Shown here: in pieces, positions 22,679 to 34,923 of the stretch | How the letters are laid out: the number at the start of each line of letters is the position of its first letter | Position numbering within the stretch: the stretch's first letter is position 1 | Assembly (NCBI GenBank): GCA_944739405.2 | Contig: OX123191.2 | Coordinates: 6,986,830 to 7,050,829 of the forward strand | DNA length: 64,000 nucleotides | Reading direction: 5' to 3' | Origin: Euclidia mi | Lineage: Eukaryota > Arthropoda > Insecta > Lepidoptera > Erebidae | Program-made: the position numbers and the translations under genes | Notes under the pieces: model-generated | The model's input: the letters and a program-made list of their open reading frames with translations, nothing else | Databases searched by the model: none | Told to the model about the DNA's origin: nothing

Positions 22679-22880
22679 ATCATCATCATCATCAGCTTTT
22701 ATACTGTACCACTGCTGGGCACGAACCTCTTCTCACTATGAGAAGAGTAAGGCCAACACGCTGGCCAAGTGCGGGATGGCAGAGTTCACAAGTCTTTCGA
22801 GAACATTATGGAGAACTCTCAGACATGCAGGTTTCCTCACGATGTTTTCCTTCACCGTTTAGCAAGCGATAATTAACATA
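22679..22880 (+). repeat. Interspersed repeat S1, longest copy, with (ATC)n end
   Basis: Begins with CATCATCATCATCATC and contains TACTGTACCACTGCTGGGCA, CACGCTGGCCAAGTGCGG, ACATTATGGAGAACTCTC and GCAGGTTTCCTCACGATG. This is a very common repeat type in moth genomes as I recall. The microsatellite end suggests a LINE- or SINE-like tail. Confidence 0.7.
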
Positions 22881-23670
22881 GAAGTTATTCTTCATTACAC
22901 TTAGTGTCGATAGCGGTTTAATATTAAGTGCTTAAAAATGTATTATCGACGTCTAATAGTCTATTTTGGTCAGCGCTTACCTTTTTACGTAACTTAAATC
23001 AAGTGTTCGTAATATTGTGCAAATTAACCTGAACCTGTGAAACGAAGCATTTTAAATGTCTCCTTTCAAATTGAACAAAGAGTAAGAGCCTAGAAAATAT
23101 TGTAACGGGTCCTAGAATTTAAACGCAGAAGAGTTTCTATACGTTTATTTACCGAGCATTGTCTCACTTTCTATGCACGAGTATGGCCGACCGACAACAC
23201 GACACTGGCTTGAACACTAAGGGCTGCAGTCTCCTACGCTGTTCCCTCCGGTAGTGTGTAGGGCAGGCTGCTCGAAGGGCTGCGCGTAGGGGGCAGATCC
23301 TTGCAGACTGTTGGCTTCAGCTGACAGGCGCCGGTAATTCGAATGGCATAAAGAACTGGCAAGTAGCTTAAGGCGGGCTCAGCGGAAAGGTAAAATATGA
23401 CCGTTGTTGTATCCACCTGCTTTCTCGGCGCTATGCAGCAATCTTGCCTCTATCACGAGAGTGCCGGTCTAAATAATAGTAATTTGTACTTCATTTTCTG
23501 TTCTGTTTAGTTTATGATGTATTATGTTGTATTTTATTTCATTTTAAATGGGTTTTGATTCGGTATCTTCGATTGTTTTGTATATTAAAATATATATACC
23601 TAGATTTTAACTCCCTGATCTCGCTGTGTTGACTTTAAGTGAAGAATGTGCCATATTTCTATTAGTTTTT
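22881..23670. other. Gene-free stretch with a GC-richer patch
   Basis: From 23101 (TGTAACGGGTCC) to about 23470 the base composition is clearly more GC-rich than its surroundings. It could be an old LTR or repeat fragment, but I found no partner or target duplication. Confidence 0.3.
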
Positions 23671-24180
23671 AGGGTTCCGTACCTAAAAGGTAAAAACGGG
23701 ACCCTATTACTCAGTCTTCGCTGTCTGTCTGTCTGTCTGTATGTATGTCTGTCACCAGGCTGTATCTCATAAACTGTGATAGCTAGAAAGCAGAATTTTT
23801 TTAAATTATGTATTTCGGTTGCCGCTATAAAAACGAATACTAAAAATAAAAAAAATGGAAATATTAAAGGGGTGTCTCATACAATAAACGCGTTTTTTTC
23901 GTATTTTTGCTCAAAATTACTAATGGTAACAAGTAGACGCTTAAAATTTTCACAGAATATGTAGTTAATATTATCTTTCAAAATAAATAATTAAATTAAA
24001 AACGTTAATAATAACGGGAGGCTCCCAAACAACAAACGTAATTTTTAAGCAATTTGTTACTCGATCTTAATAAACAAGTAGAAACTTAAAAAATATTTAA
24101 GTATACATACAACAAACGTGATTTTCTTTTATAGATGTTGGTACGGAACCCTTCGTGCGCGAGTCCAACTAACACTTGCC
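23671..24180 (+). repeat. Interspersed repeat with AGGGTTCCGTACC ends
   Basis: Starts AGGGTTCCGTACC and finishes with GGTACGGAACCCTT plus GTGCGCGAGTCCAACT, so the two ends are inverted copies. A CTGT microsatellite lies near 23731-23755. I recall this as one of the most frequent dispersed repeats in Lepidoptera. Non-coding. Confidence 0.65.
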
Positions 24181-24295
24181 CCATTTTTTCTTAAGGCTTA
24201 TCAAATCGACCCCATGGCACCAGATAAAAATGTGAAGGTCATCATCCCAATTACTTAACTATATAGCATGGTGTCCTGAGGGCATACCAAGCATA

Positions 24296-25050
24296 CTAGC
24301 TGAGTCCACCGTAACACCCGAGTTGCTTAAGGCTACTGTTATGCTCCCGTGGATCATAGCGTGATGTTATATGGCCTGCCACGACAAGTGGGCTATTGAA
24401 AACAAAATAAGTATTTAAATCTGATGGCAATCATCATTGTTTAAGATGATTTTTTATTTAGAAAAATACAAAATTGTTATCACACTAGGCTGAATATTTT
24501 GTCTAGAAAAGTGAAAGGCGCTGGCACCCGTGATACAATGAATGCCTCCATTAGTACGGGGCTAAGGCCGGTTTCAGATTAGCGTATTTTTCTGCACGTA
24601 TACGGTCGTATCAGCGTACGCGCTTACACGCGCGCTACATTACGTGCTTCAAAAAACCGCACTCGCGTAATTGGGCATATTTCGGCGTGTTCGCTCGAAA
24701 CAGTAGTGACATCTTGTCAGTGTTAACATGGATTCTGATGACTCGTCGCGTCATGCCAAATGGTGCGCCTATACGCGCCTGCGCCTACATTCGCTCCCAA
24801 AAACGAGCTTATACGCGCGTATAAAACGCTAATCTAAAACCGCCCTAACGTTTCACATTTTAGTATTACAAGCAATTTATCTCACCAATATTGTAGATGT
24901 GATTGTATTGTAAACCTTTATGAGTGTAATGAAATAAATTTATTTATTATTATTTATTATTATTATTATAATCGAACCAGTATTTCCTGAGATTAGCGCG
25001 TTCACTCAAATAAACTCTTCATCTTTATTATATTAGTATAAGTAATAAGT
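24296..25050 (-). mobile_element. Helitron-like element H2, split copy
   Basis: Left part begins CTAG (24296) with AACACCCGAGTT, AAGGCTACTGTTATGCTCCC and GTGATGTTATATGGCCT, matching the tandem copies at 26143. The right part (TTTCCTGAGATTAGCGCGTT, then CTCTTCATCTTTATTATA) resumes near 24970. The interval holds a Harbinger-like MITE and other DNA. Confidence 0.6.
24566..24845. mobile_element. Harbinger-like MITE
   Basis: Terminal inverted repeats GGCCGGTTTCAGATTAGCGT and GGGCGGTTTTAGATTAGCGT (reverse complement of the right end) are flanked by TAA on both sides (24563-24565 and 24846-24848). A 3-bp TAA/TTA target and GG(G/C)C ends fit PIF/Harbinger. 280 bp, non-coding, GC-rich with repeated TACGCG motifs. 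Confidence 0.85.
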
Positions 25051-25239
25051 AAACAAGTATATGTAGATTGAAGTAGAATCTTATCCTCACAAAACTTGTA
25101 GTAACTTATTTCTAAAAGTAGTACCTGCGTAGTTGAGAACCACCTCTGGAAATACATTTTAATAACAACGTTTCAGATGCCACAAATCTTGAAACATTAC
25201 AGACAAAATTATTCATATATGTACAAATAATATAACCTT

Positions 25240-26135
25240 GAGCTTGACCAGGTTTTGAACAACATCTCGAATTGGGGTGCTGAGAACATGGTCAAGTTCA
25301 ACGCCAAGAAGACACAGGTGTGCGCATTTTCAACCAACTTATCTCCATTCCTTCCCCAACCTTCTCTTCTGGACACTCCACTACCGATACAGGACAGTCT
25401 AAATATGGTGGTCTAAATATGGTATGGACATACGCCGCAATTTCAACCAGAGAAACTACATCGAGGGTGTCATTAAATCGGCATCTCAAAAACTCGGAGT
25501 CCTGAACAGAGTGAGGAGGTTTTTCACGCTGGGGCAGCTGTGTCTATTATACAAGACTCAGGTTCGCTCCTGCGTGGAATACTGCTCTCATCTCTGGAAC
25601 GGCTCCGCTCAGTACCTGCTCGATGCCCTTGATAGGTTGCAGCGGCGTGCTGTCCGTATCATAGGTGACCTTGAGGCTACTAAGACCCTTGAATCTCTGC
25701 AATTACGCAGGGACGTAGCCTCAATGGCTGTCTTTTACCGTTTGTATCACGGTGAGTGCTCAGAAGAACTCTTTCAACTCATCCCACCCTCTCCTTTCCT
25801 ATCCCGAACAACACGTGCCGGGTTAAGGTGCCACGCTTACACGGTAGAACAGATACCGTCACGTACGAAAAGGTTCGGTACATCTTATCTTTGCCGTACC
25901 ATAAAGATGTGGAACTCACTGCCAGCTCACGTGTTTCCTTCCTCCCTTGAACCTGGGTCCCTTAAGCGGGGCCTGAAAAAGCATCTCTCAAGGGCGTCAA
26001 AGTGAGGGCCGCCATGTCACATTGCTTAACCAGCAATTGGAGATGGTGGCCTTCACAATAGAACTTCACTGTCAGCTTACCATCAGGCAGCGTGAAGTCA
26101 ATTTGACAGGTTTTTTTAACAAAAAGAAAAAAAAA
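25240..26135 (+). mobile_element. 5'-truncated LINE, RT C-terminus and 3'UTR
   Basis: Begins in the region after the RT palm (LDQVLNNISNWGAENMVKFN, then KKTQVCAFS), shifts frame near 25400-25424, and continues to a stop at 26003-26005. It ends with a 3'UTR containing ACTTCACTGTCAGCTTACCA and an A-rich tail near 26105-26135. Jockey/CR1 group by its C-terminal motifs. Confidence 0.8.
25424..26005 (+). pseudogene. LINE RT C-terminal fragment
   Basis: An open frame of 193 codons beginning DIRRNFNQRNYIEGVIKSA. It contains FFTLGQLCLLYKTQVRSCVE, RLQRRAVRIIGD and AVFYRLYHGECSEEL, ending with MWNSLPAHVFPSS and FKxGLKKHLS-like residues. These are the standard C-terminal blocks of a common moth LINE; the catalytic palm is missing. 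A near-duplicate of TCTAAATATGGTGG sits at 25399-25426 just before the frame and probably caused the frame change. Confidence 0.8.
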
Positions 26136-26142
26136 TAACTGC

Positions 26143-26348
26143 TAGGGGATGCCCGCGGTTACACCCGAGTTAATTAAGGCTACTGCTCAGCTCCCGTCGC
26201 TCATAGCGCGATTTTATATAGCCTTTAGCCTTTCTAGATAAACGGGCTATGTCACACTGAAATAATTTTTCAAATCAGACCAGTAGTTCCTGAGATTAGC
26301 GCGTTCAACCAAACAAACAAACAAACAAACTTTTCAGCTTTATATTAT
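26143..26348 (-). mobile_element. Helitron-like element H2, tandem copy 1
   Basis: Starts CTAGGGGATGCCCGCGG, contains GAGTTAATTAAGGCTACTGC, CCTGAGATTAGCGCGTTCAA and a CAAA microsatellite, and runs straight into the next copy at CTAGAGGATG (26350). Oriented on the minus strand, with CTAG as the 3' end. Confidence 0.7.
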
Positions 26349-26349
26349 A

Positions 26350-26580
26350 CTAGAGGATGCCCGCGGTTACACCCGCGTTAATTAAGGCTACTGCTCCCCT
26401 CCCGTCACTCATAGCGCGATGTTATATAGCCTACAGCCTTCCTCAATAAATGGGCTATCTAACACTGAAAGAATTTCAAATTGGACAAGTAGTTCCTGAG
26501 GTTAGCGCGTTCAATCAAACAAACAAACAAACTCTTCATCTTTATATACAAGTAATATAAGATTAGTATAAGTATAAGAT
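26350..26580 (-). mobile_element. Helitron-like element H2, tandem copy 2
   Basis: Same order of blocks as copy 1 (CTAGAGGATGCCCGCGG, GCGTTAATTAAGGCTACTGC, GAGGTTAGCGCGTTCAA, CAAA repeat, CTCTTCATCTTTATA). It ends near TATAAGATG, which read on the minus strand is an A followed by TC, the expected 5' boundary. Confidence 0.7.
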
Positions 26581-27346
26581 GTCTATCAAATTTCATCAAA
26601 ATCAGTTCAGTAATACTTGCGTGTAAGTGTGTAACAAACTGATATTTGTTCCACATGGTACAAGTCGGAGTGTAGTGAATCTGAGGCGCTAATTACCTAC
26701 ATACATGTTACGTTTCTACCCACGGCTGTTCTGCCCGCTTTCATATCAGTTAACGTGACAAAAGATAGCCCATGTGTAATTCTGATCTATAGTCATTATT
26801 ATAGCAATTTTTATTAAAATATGTACAGTTATTTTAGCGGGCAAGACTAACAAACATCTAAGTTATGAATAGTAGTAAGATTTTTGAGCAAAAATCTGCG
26901 TGCTACAATGATGCTCTTTGTGTTATGGTGCTAATATACTTTAGCAATCAATTGTAACAATGCAAGAAAAATCGTTACCAGCAATGCTCATGTATTACCA
27001 CGAAAAAATAAAACTCTACCAAAATGGTGACGCTATATAAAAGCTCAAAAATAAACAATTAAGTGAACAAAATCCTTCAAATCCCCCACTATTCGTAAAA
27101 CGTTTTCAAATTACTTTCCAACTTAGTAAGTAAATAATAAAATTCGCCACCGTTAATTTTCTATCGCAATATTCTTGGGCACCTAAAACTTTTTCTTAAG
27201 ACCTTCGGAAACTTTGCCTATGCCGTATCAATCTTACTTGATTTTGTGTAGTTAGTGGCTAACTTAGTGTCGGAGATTTCTAAGCAATTTGCTACTAAGA
27301 TTTGCTGTATTAAGTTGCTGTGATAGAACTGCTATAATTATGCTAG
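26581..27346. other. Gene-free A+T-rich stretch
   Basis: No coding or repeat signal recognised. Confidence 0.45.
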
Positions 27347-27356
27347 ATATACCTAT

Positions 27357-27592
27357 CATCATCATCATCAGCCTTTAAAAGCCCACTGCTGGACTAGGCC
27401 TCTCCTTTGAAAGGAAGAATTGGCCTACTATACCACGCTGGCCAAACGGGTTGGTATAGGGTTTGTATCAAGTTTTTTTTCTCTTACAGTGCTGTTATCT
27501 GCATAATATGCTCTCTCAGTCGGCTCTTACGACACCCATGGGATGATATGAGGTGGTGATATTTCCTATTCTTAATCCGTCACCACACGGAA
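27357..27592 (-). mobile_element. SINE-like repeat S3 with target duplication
   Basis: Flanked by the exact 10-bp duplication ATATACCTAT (27347-27356 and 27593-27602). Read on the minus strand it runs from CCGTGTGGTGACGGATTAAG to an (ATG/GAT)n tail. Close copies are at 29608 and 47505. About 235 bp, no Pol III boxes recognised. Confidence 0.85.
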
Positions 27593-27602
27593 ATATACCT
27601 AT

Positions 27603-28019
27603 AGAACCTAGATATACCTATAGAAACTGTCTTTTGAGGATACTCTGTCACTCAAATACGAGTAGAAAAATAAGCTCTTTTTTATTAGAATTTAGATTTA
27701 GAGCTTTTGTATTAGAAATTAAGTGTGAGCTAAATAATCAAGTGAGAAGTTGTTTCTTTCTTTTAGCAAAGCAACAAATTCATTATAATATCATTGGCAT
27801 CATTTCAGCATATAACATCCATTGCTGAAAACATGCTTCCCCTAAGATTCTTGAGTTGCCTGAATGCAATTGCATCCCGGGATCCCAATGAGATCGTCGG
27901 GATCGTCGTATCTGCATCTACAATATTCTGGGTGAATTCATTCATTGCCATCTGATCTTAAATCAGGCAAAAACTGTCGTATCGTTACTAGATGACTGAT
28001 TAACAATATAGGCTATATA
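27603..28019. other. Gene-free stretch
   Basis: A 91-codon open frame here (27553-27828) overlaps the repeat edge and has no recognisable domain. Confidence 0.4.
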
Positions 28020-28160
28020 ATTATATGTATGTATAAAAGTATTGCCTTACTGACCGATTCACAGACAACGCTTAGCCGATACTACCGGGCGCAAGAAGCT
28101 GAGATTTGGCATGTATGTTCCTTTGAGAGGATTGTTGGAAATGCGCAGCCTGAAAGGGCC
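28020..28160 (+). repeat. Degenerate Helitron H1 fragment
   Basis: ATTGCCTTACTGACCGATTC, GCCGATACTACCGGGCGCAA and TTTGGCATGTATGTTCCTTT parallel the first half of H1. The 3' half with CTAG is missing. Confidence 0.6.
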
Positions 28161-29597
28161 TAAACAGACCCACGCGAGCGGCGCCGAGGGAAGTGTTGTC
28201 GTAAAAGAATTACACTCAGACACAAGTAAGGATTGCATCGTGCTTATTACGCCAAAACTTGTCCAGGGTGGGAATCAAATCCGCAACCGCAGTATCAGCG
28301 GTCTGTTATTAACTACCAAACTAACAGGCAAGTCACATGAAAAAATCCTATCCTGCTACTGAAATATAAACCCTACACCAAATTCCTAAAGTCCAATTCA
28401 ACTTATATATTAGTCAATGTCATTGGTTCAAGGTCATGAGTAGAGCGCAGTGTAAACGGATCTACACAGTGGCTTAATTGTTTCACGTCAATTGTTACTT
28501 GGCAGTGCTAATTGAGACCAGCATGCTTTTAACCTACTAACTATTTACATCGTTTACTAGCCCAATTGGACGGTGAAGGCAACTGCCAACGGATGTTTGG
28601 GTTTAATGCTAAGGTGGAAATGTTTCGAAAAGAATTACCGTTTAAATAGCAGAAGCTTCGCGAAAAGGAAGAAATTTTTGGAATGGTCTAGGTAATTGTA
28701 GCGCCAATAGTGTGACCAAATTTGCCACGCAAAGTTTCAGGTTCGGACTCACACCAACTGCCGACTTTTCTAAGTTGTGTGAGTGTTGTCGAATTCCGCA
28801 TGATTCGGTAAATACCTAATGCCATCTGGTAAGGCAGTACTCCCAAATATCCTGGTACTGGTATACTACACTATAAGATATGAATGTTATTTGTATAGTT
28901 GGGCGATATCTGCCGTATGAAAAAAGCAAAAACTGAAAAATATGGGACTAGAGAGCAGACTAATGGCACTTCAAGACTTGGATGAAACCGCGAAAACAAC
29001 AGCCTGATGATATTATTACTTTATTTTAATTTTGGTGTTCATAGAATGACTAACAAACGCATTTAGGGTTTTTATACTGAATCATACAAAATAAAAATGT
29101 CCAAAAAGGAAAAAAAAATGCATACGAACTTTTCTCAGACCTACCAAATGTACAAAAAGTCTCGTGGGTGGCTCGAATGACGACACCATTCCCACCCGCA
29201 CGCAAAATACACGCCAAGACGTGGAGTTGCGGAAACAGCCCGTGCCATCAAGTATCATCAAGTAGTACAAAAAATCTTTATAAAAAGCAGTCAATGCGTT
29301 TCGGAGGAGTTCAATAACAAAAACTGTGACATGCGATTTTATATAGGTATGAGAATTAATGTCTTAGCAGGAAACACCAACGCAATACGATCGAAATCAC
29401 TGTAAATAAATATTCGCGCACCTGGACGTCACGAGACTCTCACGTTAACCGTCCGCTATCAAAGCTACAGAAAGACGATGAATCCACTACCGATTTATGC
29501 CAATCCGGCAGACGTGCTTAAGCGCTAAATGTCAGCCATTGGAATGGAAAGCCAAGTCTATGCTACTATTTTATTGGGTGGTACTACTTATCGTTTC
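28161..29597. other. Gene-free stretch
   Basis: Short frames only (for example 29294-29082 on the minus strand, 70 codons, no motif). Nothing recognised. Confidence 0.45.
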
Positions 29598-29607
29598 GTC
29601 AATTTCT

Positions 29608-29843
29608 CATCATCATCATCATCAGCCTTTAACAGTCCACTGCTGGACTAGGCCTCTATTTTGAAAGGAGGAATTGGCCTACTATACCACGCTGGCCAAA
29701 CGGGTTGGTATAGGGTTTGTATCAACTTTTCCTTCTCTTGCAGTGTTGTTCTCTGCATAATATGCTCCCTCTGTCGGCTCTTACGACACCCATGGGATGA
29801 TTAGGGGTGGTGACATTTCGTATTCTTAATCCGTCACCACACG
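29608..29843 (-). mobile_element. SINE-like repeat S3, second copy
   Basis: Flanked by the exact 10-bp duplication GTCAATTTCT (29598-29607 and 29844-29853). Same ends and near-identical body as 27357-27592. It lies one base from the TTAA of a piggyBac-type MITE. Confidence 0.88.
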
Positions 29844-29858
29844 GTCAATTTCTATTAA

Positions 29859-30641
29859 CCCTAGATCACTAACCTTATTTTTCGACCCTTATTACTAACC
29901 TTCGTACTTTTGACTACGGTATTTAATAAAGGGGATAATGGGTTTTATTTGAATTAAACATGCATATTTTTTTTTATTATAAATTTTTTATATTATATAA
30001 TAAATTTACATAAACCAAAACGGCATATGTATTAAAAAATCAGCCTTACAAAATAAATGAGATCGTAGGTTTTATGACAAATTAACAATGGTAACTTTTT
30101 AAAAGATTTTTTAAAGTATTATTTTAAAGTAAATGTGAAAAATAATTTTCAAATATTAGAAATAACGAATGAAATAAAGTAATGAAACAAAAATTTTGGT
30201 AAGAATCTATCAATTTATACATTTGTGACAAACGTCAAGTTTGTGCTCCCCGCACTACGATTTATTGCTCTGGGTGCAACTACTTTTAGTCATCCTTCGC
30301 TTTGCGGAGGGACACAATTCTTATATTTTCCTTTTTAGGGGTTCATCAGTCGTATTATTTTCGCAAAGAAAATAAATAAACAAAACAAAAAAAACGCAAG
30401 AGTTCACCAACTAAATAAGACAAAATGTTACGTTAATACTAACCTTCGTCAATCTGACGACCCATGGTTGCTGGAACGGCGCTCACGGTGCCCCCCCACT
30501 CAAAACACTACCGTCAATCGGGGGAGCAACGGGTCGACTGAGATTATCTAAAGTGTGGAAGCAGTGAGATCGCGCGCGCAAAAGTTAGCACGATTTAAAC
30601 AAACCCGCGTAGTCAAATTGACGAAGGTTACTAATCTAGGG
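29859..30641. mobile_element. piggyBac-type MITE
   Basis: TTAA on both sides (29855-29858, 30642-30645). Ends CCCTAGATCACTAACCTT and, inverted, CCCTAGATTAGTAACCTTCG. ACTAACCTTCGT also recurs internally near 29887 and 30440. A GC-rich patch (30460-30600) with a C-run sits near the right end. No transposase coding remains in its 783 bp. Confidence 0.85.
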
Positions 30642-30645
30642 TTAA

Positions 30646-33039
30646 CTGGAAAATATCACGAGCCAACTGACGACCTTTCAACGACCTGGAGATGCAGGCA
30701 AGTCAGTCGTATAGACTGACATGCCGAAGGTCGTGGGTTTCCTGCTCAAGTCAAACAATTGTCAGCGTAAGCATGAATTATTTCGCAAATTATGTGTAGA
30801 AAAAATAAGGCATATTATCAACCTTAACATATAAATCCAAAAAATCTCTCTGCACCAAAATGTAACAGACAAAGGACCATAATTCACATTGTGCTCATTC
30901 TATTCAATTCATATGTGTAAATAATAAACACGTCACCATATATCGTCAACACAGCCATTCAGAGGCAGAGCCACTCAAATCAAATAGCCGCCTAAGCACC
31001 CACCGTTTAACACTCTCATTTCATGGATATTTTACAACACACGATTCATATCAATTAATCAGCGAGCCGAGCAATCTGTTATCAGCTTCACAGAAAGAAT
31101 CTGCCGGCGACATATTTTTTATTGCCATTTAGGGGTGGGCTTTTTAAAACTGTCGTTAATCAAATTCACAAAGCATCTATTGTACTTAGAATAACAATAC
31201 ATTTATCATAAGCGATTCGGTCCGAGTTCACAATGGCGGCGATTTATGAAATTTCACACATATCCTCGTATGATGGGTTTTTAACGCTGAATAAAGATTA
31301 TGAATGTGCGTTTTAGGGATTTTTAGGTCTTTAAAATGTGTGATATGTAAGGGATTTGTTTGATTAATATTTTATTTTCAAAGGAGAACTGGTAAAGGAT
31401 TAAAAAAAAAGTATTCAAAGTATGTCTTGATTGGAGTATCATCATAGAAAATAAAATTGAAGTTTACTTCAGTGATTTAGGATATTGCAATCTTGAGAAC
31501 GGGTTTCGTTTATCATGTGGATACGCACTAAAGTCTACTTCTACGAGAGCAATTAGCAAAAACGTTTGAGCAAAGCCGCAGGACATAGCTTGTAAAATAA
31601 AAGCTCATGAATATTGGAGGTAAGACACATTGTAGACATCAATGTATAGATATAGAGCATTTACAAGGGCATTACAGCCATTGGATGAATCTTCAGACCC
31701 ATCTTTATTCTTTAGACAAAGTGCTATTATTCTGTATAAACATGTTGTTCTTGATATAATGTAGGCGTAAATCAATCAGTTTAAGTAGACAAAACTGAGC
31801 CAAGATGTACGTCTCCATTACATAATCTCCAAAATGAATGGGTTTAAATTCGCAGACTTGTCGCTGCAAAAATGTTTATGTGAAGTGAATATCAACATCT
31901 ACCACTACAATAACAACATCAGCTTAGTCGCTGCAGATGCTCTTATGTTGATTTTGTTATAAACTTGAAATTATTTACTTCGCTAAATTAAAAATACTTA
32001 CATATTTTAATGGTCATGAAAAAGATTGTCAGGCATGGTGATGGTCTAAGGCAATTCTGGGTGGACTTACTAGAAAGCGGATCTCAGGCTCTAAGGCAAA
32101 ATCCTTGAATGAAATAGTGACGATGATGATGAAGAAAAGAAAGAAAGAAGAAGAAAATCTTATTTATTCTGTTTTGAAGGCCGGAACATGTAGTAGAATG
32201 GACACTTAAATTATCTTTAAGGCTAACCTAACATAAAATAAAGAATCGGTTCCCAACTCAGCGTAATGCCATCTTACAACACAAGATGGCGCTGGTATTA
32301 TGTTAATATAAATATTGTTATATAATTGACACCAGTAAATACACATAATTTATTAATTACCTGTACAGGTGATATAACTTCAATGCCATATACAACAATC
32401 GACAAGCCTCCACACTGGTCACCTGTTTATAAACTTAGGCCATTTATTATTTTTCTATCCTTATGACCTTTTAATTTCACCCTTAACTGGTTTCATTATT
32501 CAGTACTTCATACAATACCTACATAAAAAATATAGCGGAATGAAATACAAGTAATTTTCCTCTTAATAATAGACAGATACTTATGAGAATATTCTTCTTG
32601 AGTGGAAGTAATAAGCTCTGAGAGAATTGAAAACGTACGATAATAGTCTACAATAACAATTTTACCTTCGGGTTCAATGACCTGTTACAACCCTGAGTAA
32701 GGAATTTAATGGAGGTCGTTTTTTCTTCAAGGAAACTTTGGGAAAAGGCAAAGAATAGGTGTTAAAGTAACGTATTTCTTACGCATGAAGAATTTTTTCT
32801 AGGGAAATAGGGAATTAGGCGGTAACGTAAAAAGTAGTGTCTATGAAGAATCGTCTTTGGAATTTAAAGATCTTGTAGGAAACGAAAGAAATTAGAATAG
32901 CCCAAACGACTAGCGTATAGGGGCAGGAGTAAGGTATGCGTATATTATGCTAAAGAGGCGATTAATCTTAATTGTAAGTTTTATGTGTAAACCTACAAAT
33001 GCAACATAGGGCGTTAGCTTTTCTGTCTTATAAAACTAT
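30646..33039. other. Gene-free stretch with a possible SINE relic
   Basis: Near 30700-30760 ATGCCGAAGGTCGTGGGTTT resembles a tRNA-derived B-box region but lacks an A-box. A hairpin CCATCTT-ACAACACA-AGATGG lies near 32270. At 32015-32135 a GATGATGATGAAG tail follows sequence that could be a LINE end; I could not read a convincing frame. Confidence 0.35.
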
Positions 33040-33395
33040 ACAATATACTGCTGAATGGAGGTTGAGGAGACTCCAGATCATGTGGTACTAAACTGCACAA
33101 GCATGACCGAGTAGTAACGGTCGCTTTCTCGAGAGTGAGGTTCCGAGCAACATTGGGCATTGAAGTATAGCTTCAAGGACCTGCTGATGATCTTAGTCAA
33201 GCTCAACAATTATTTACCTACGTAGAGTGACCAATTTTGGCAATTTACGACCAACTAGTCGGCAGATACTCAGTAGCAGCCCGGAGTCTGGTGATGTGCT
33301 ATAACGTGGGACTTAAAAATTCATGGCGAAATGTGGGTGTAATATTTACACCTCTTCCTACCCCTTTGGGGATACAGGCGTGAGATTATTTAAAA
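33040..33395 (+). mobile_element. LINE 3' end fragment with stem-loop tail
   Basis: One frame reads MEVEETPDHVVLNCTSMTE, a C-terminal LINE block (EExxxHVxxxC), then decays. The 3'UTR ends CCTACCCCTTTGGGGATACA plus GGCGTGAG, a hairpin-bearing tail also present, inverted, at 40801-40863. Confidence 0.65.
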
Positions 33396-33900
33396 AATAC
33401 CAACTAGTCGTGGTAGACATTTTATATTCAACACCATTGCCTGCATCGCCCTAAGTTTAACGAAAAACTGCGATTAGATGGTATCTTTAAGTAAAAAAAA
33501 AATCTTAGTACTAAATCTGAATGGACAACCGCAAAATTTATTCAACATATTACAACTATACATACGTGTCTAAGCAGTGAATATTCCGTGCCAAAGGCCA
33601 GATCCTCAATCCATAACAAACAGAATCTCAGTCACTTTCATACTCCAATAGATACTGTTTGCTGGTATAACAGTAGAATCTAATAATGAACGTCCTCCCG
33701 ACACGGCACTTTTTAGTCGCTATGTAAGCGAGACTAGGAACAAGTTTACTCGCGTTAACAAGCTGCGTTAGATCGGATGTGATTCAGCGCACGCCAACTG
33801 ATTTATTTGTGTTCAGTTGAACTTCGGAGCGACGTTTGCAGCTTTGTTGTTTTGTAGTCTTGCTGCTTTGGAATTTTGTTCTGATGGAGCTGATGGGTTT
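33396..33900. other. Gene-free stretch
   Basis: Nothing recognised up to the 8-bp duplication at 33901. Confidence 0.4.
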
Positions 33901-34923
33901 TTGGATAAGGGATCTCTGCTTTTTCGCCGAAAATTGTTCAGCCGATTATCACTTGCCAACTAACATTTCGCAGAATTTTATTTCGCAGAATAATCATTTG
34001 CCAACTTGTGATATAATTTTGTTTTTATTTCCCAACCTCACTCTTGCCAACTTTACGTTTGGTCTTCCTTTTACTGTCGCAGTTCTAACCTAACCGATGT
34101 AGCATATTTAAATGCCCTGTGTTGTGAAATAAAAGCGATTTGGTTCTGGCACTTCGCCAGCCGCTGCCGCGGCACGCTCGCTTGGCTCGTGCGTTGTGGT
34201 CGCAGTTCTAACCTAACCTAACCAGCCATTGTTTCAGTTGATGTGCATTGTTTATCAGCATACTAACCTAACCTAACCGATTCCTTTCGATTTCACCTGA
34301 ACTTCCCGAAACATCACATTGACAACTGCTGTCAAAGTAAACACAGTCCGCGTAATACAATTTTTCTAATAATCTCAAATTCCTACAAGAAAGTGCAAAA
34401 CAGTAAATAAACGACTGGTTATATGTACAATATCGGTGAAAAAACGTTTGTGTCAGTGATATATAAAAATAACCTTAAAAACATTACCTTGTTAAAAACG
34501 AGTGAGTTCCATCACGTTTCAGTGACTCTGTGACGGTTTGTGCTGGTTAAACTATAAACATTGCCTAAAAACCTTTCGGGAAGTGAACTAAGTGTGAAAA
34601 CTGGGCACATATGTATATAAAACCAAATTATTTTCCCACATAGAACCGTTTTTGTTGATTGTTTTTAAATAATGACATTGACATTTCAACCATAGACATT
34701 CAACTTCAGTAAGACAGATAGTGATGGGAACCAACTAAATGATTGTGCATTAGTACGTTCTTAATAAACCCATACTACACGACAAAACTGGACTAACGAG
34801 AAATAAAATTTCAGCAGCGTTACACAACCAAACAGAATTAACGAGACCAAATTTCGACGACGTTGTCTAATAATAAATATTTTCCTTGCCTCTTACGAAC
34901 TTGAATTTTGAAAATAAGCGACA

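Noticed and set aside
23101..23470. Solo LTR starting TGTAACGGGT
   Set aside because: No matching CA end, no duplication of flanking bases and no second copy.
32015..32135. LINE tail ending in GATGATGATGAAG
   Set aside because: The microsatellite is suggestive, but no frame gives a recognisable C-terminal block.
34086..34279. Interstitial telomere array (CCTAA)n
   Set aside because: Only isolated runs of two or three units inside a MITE; too short to be telomeric.
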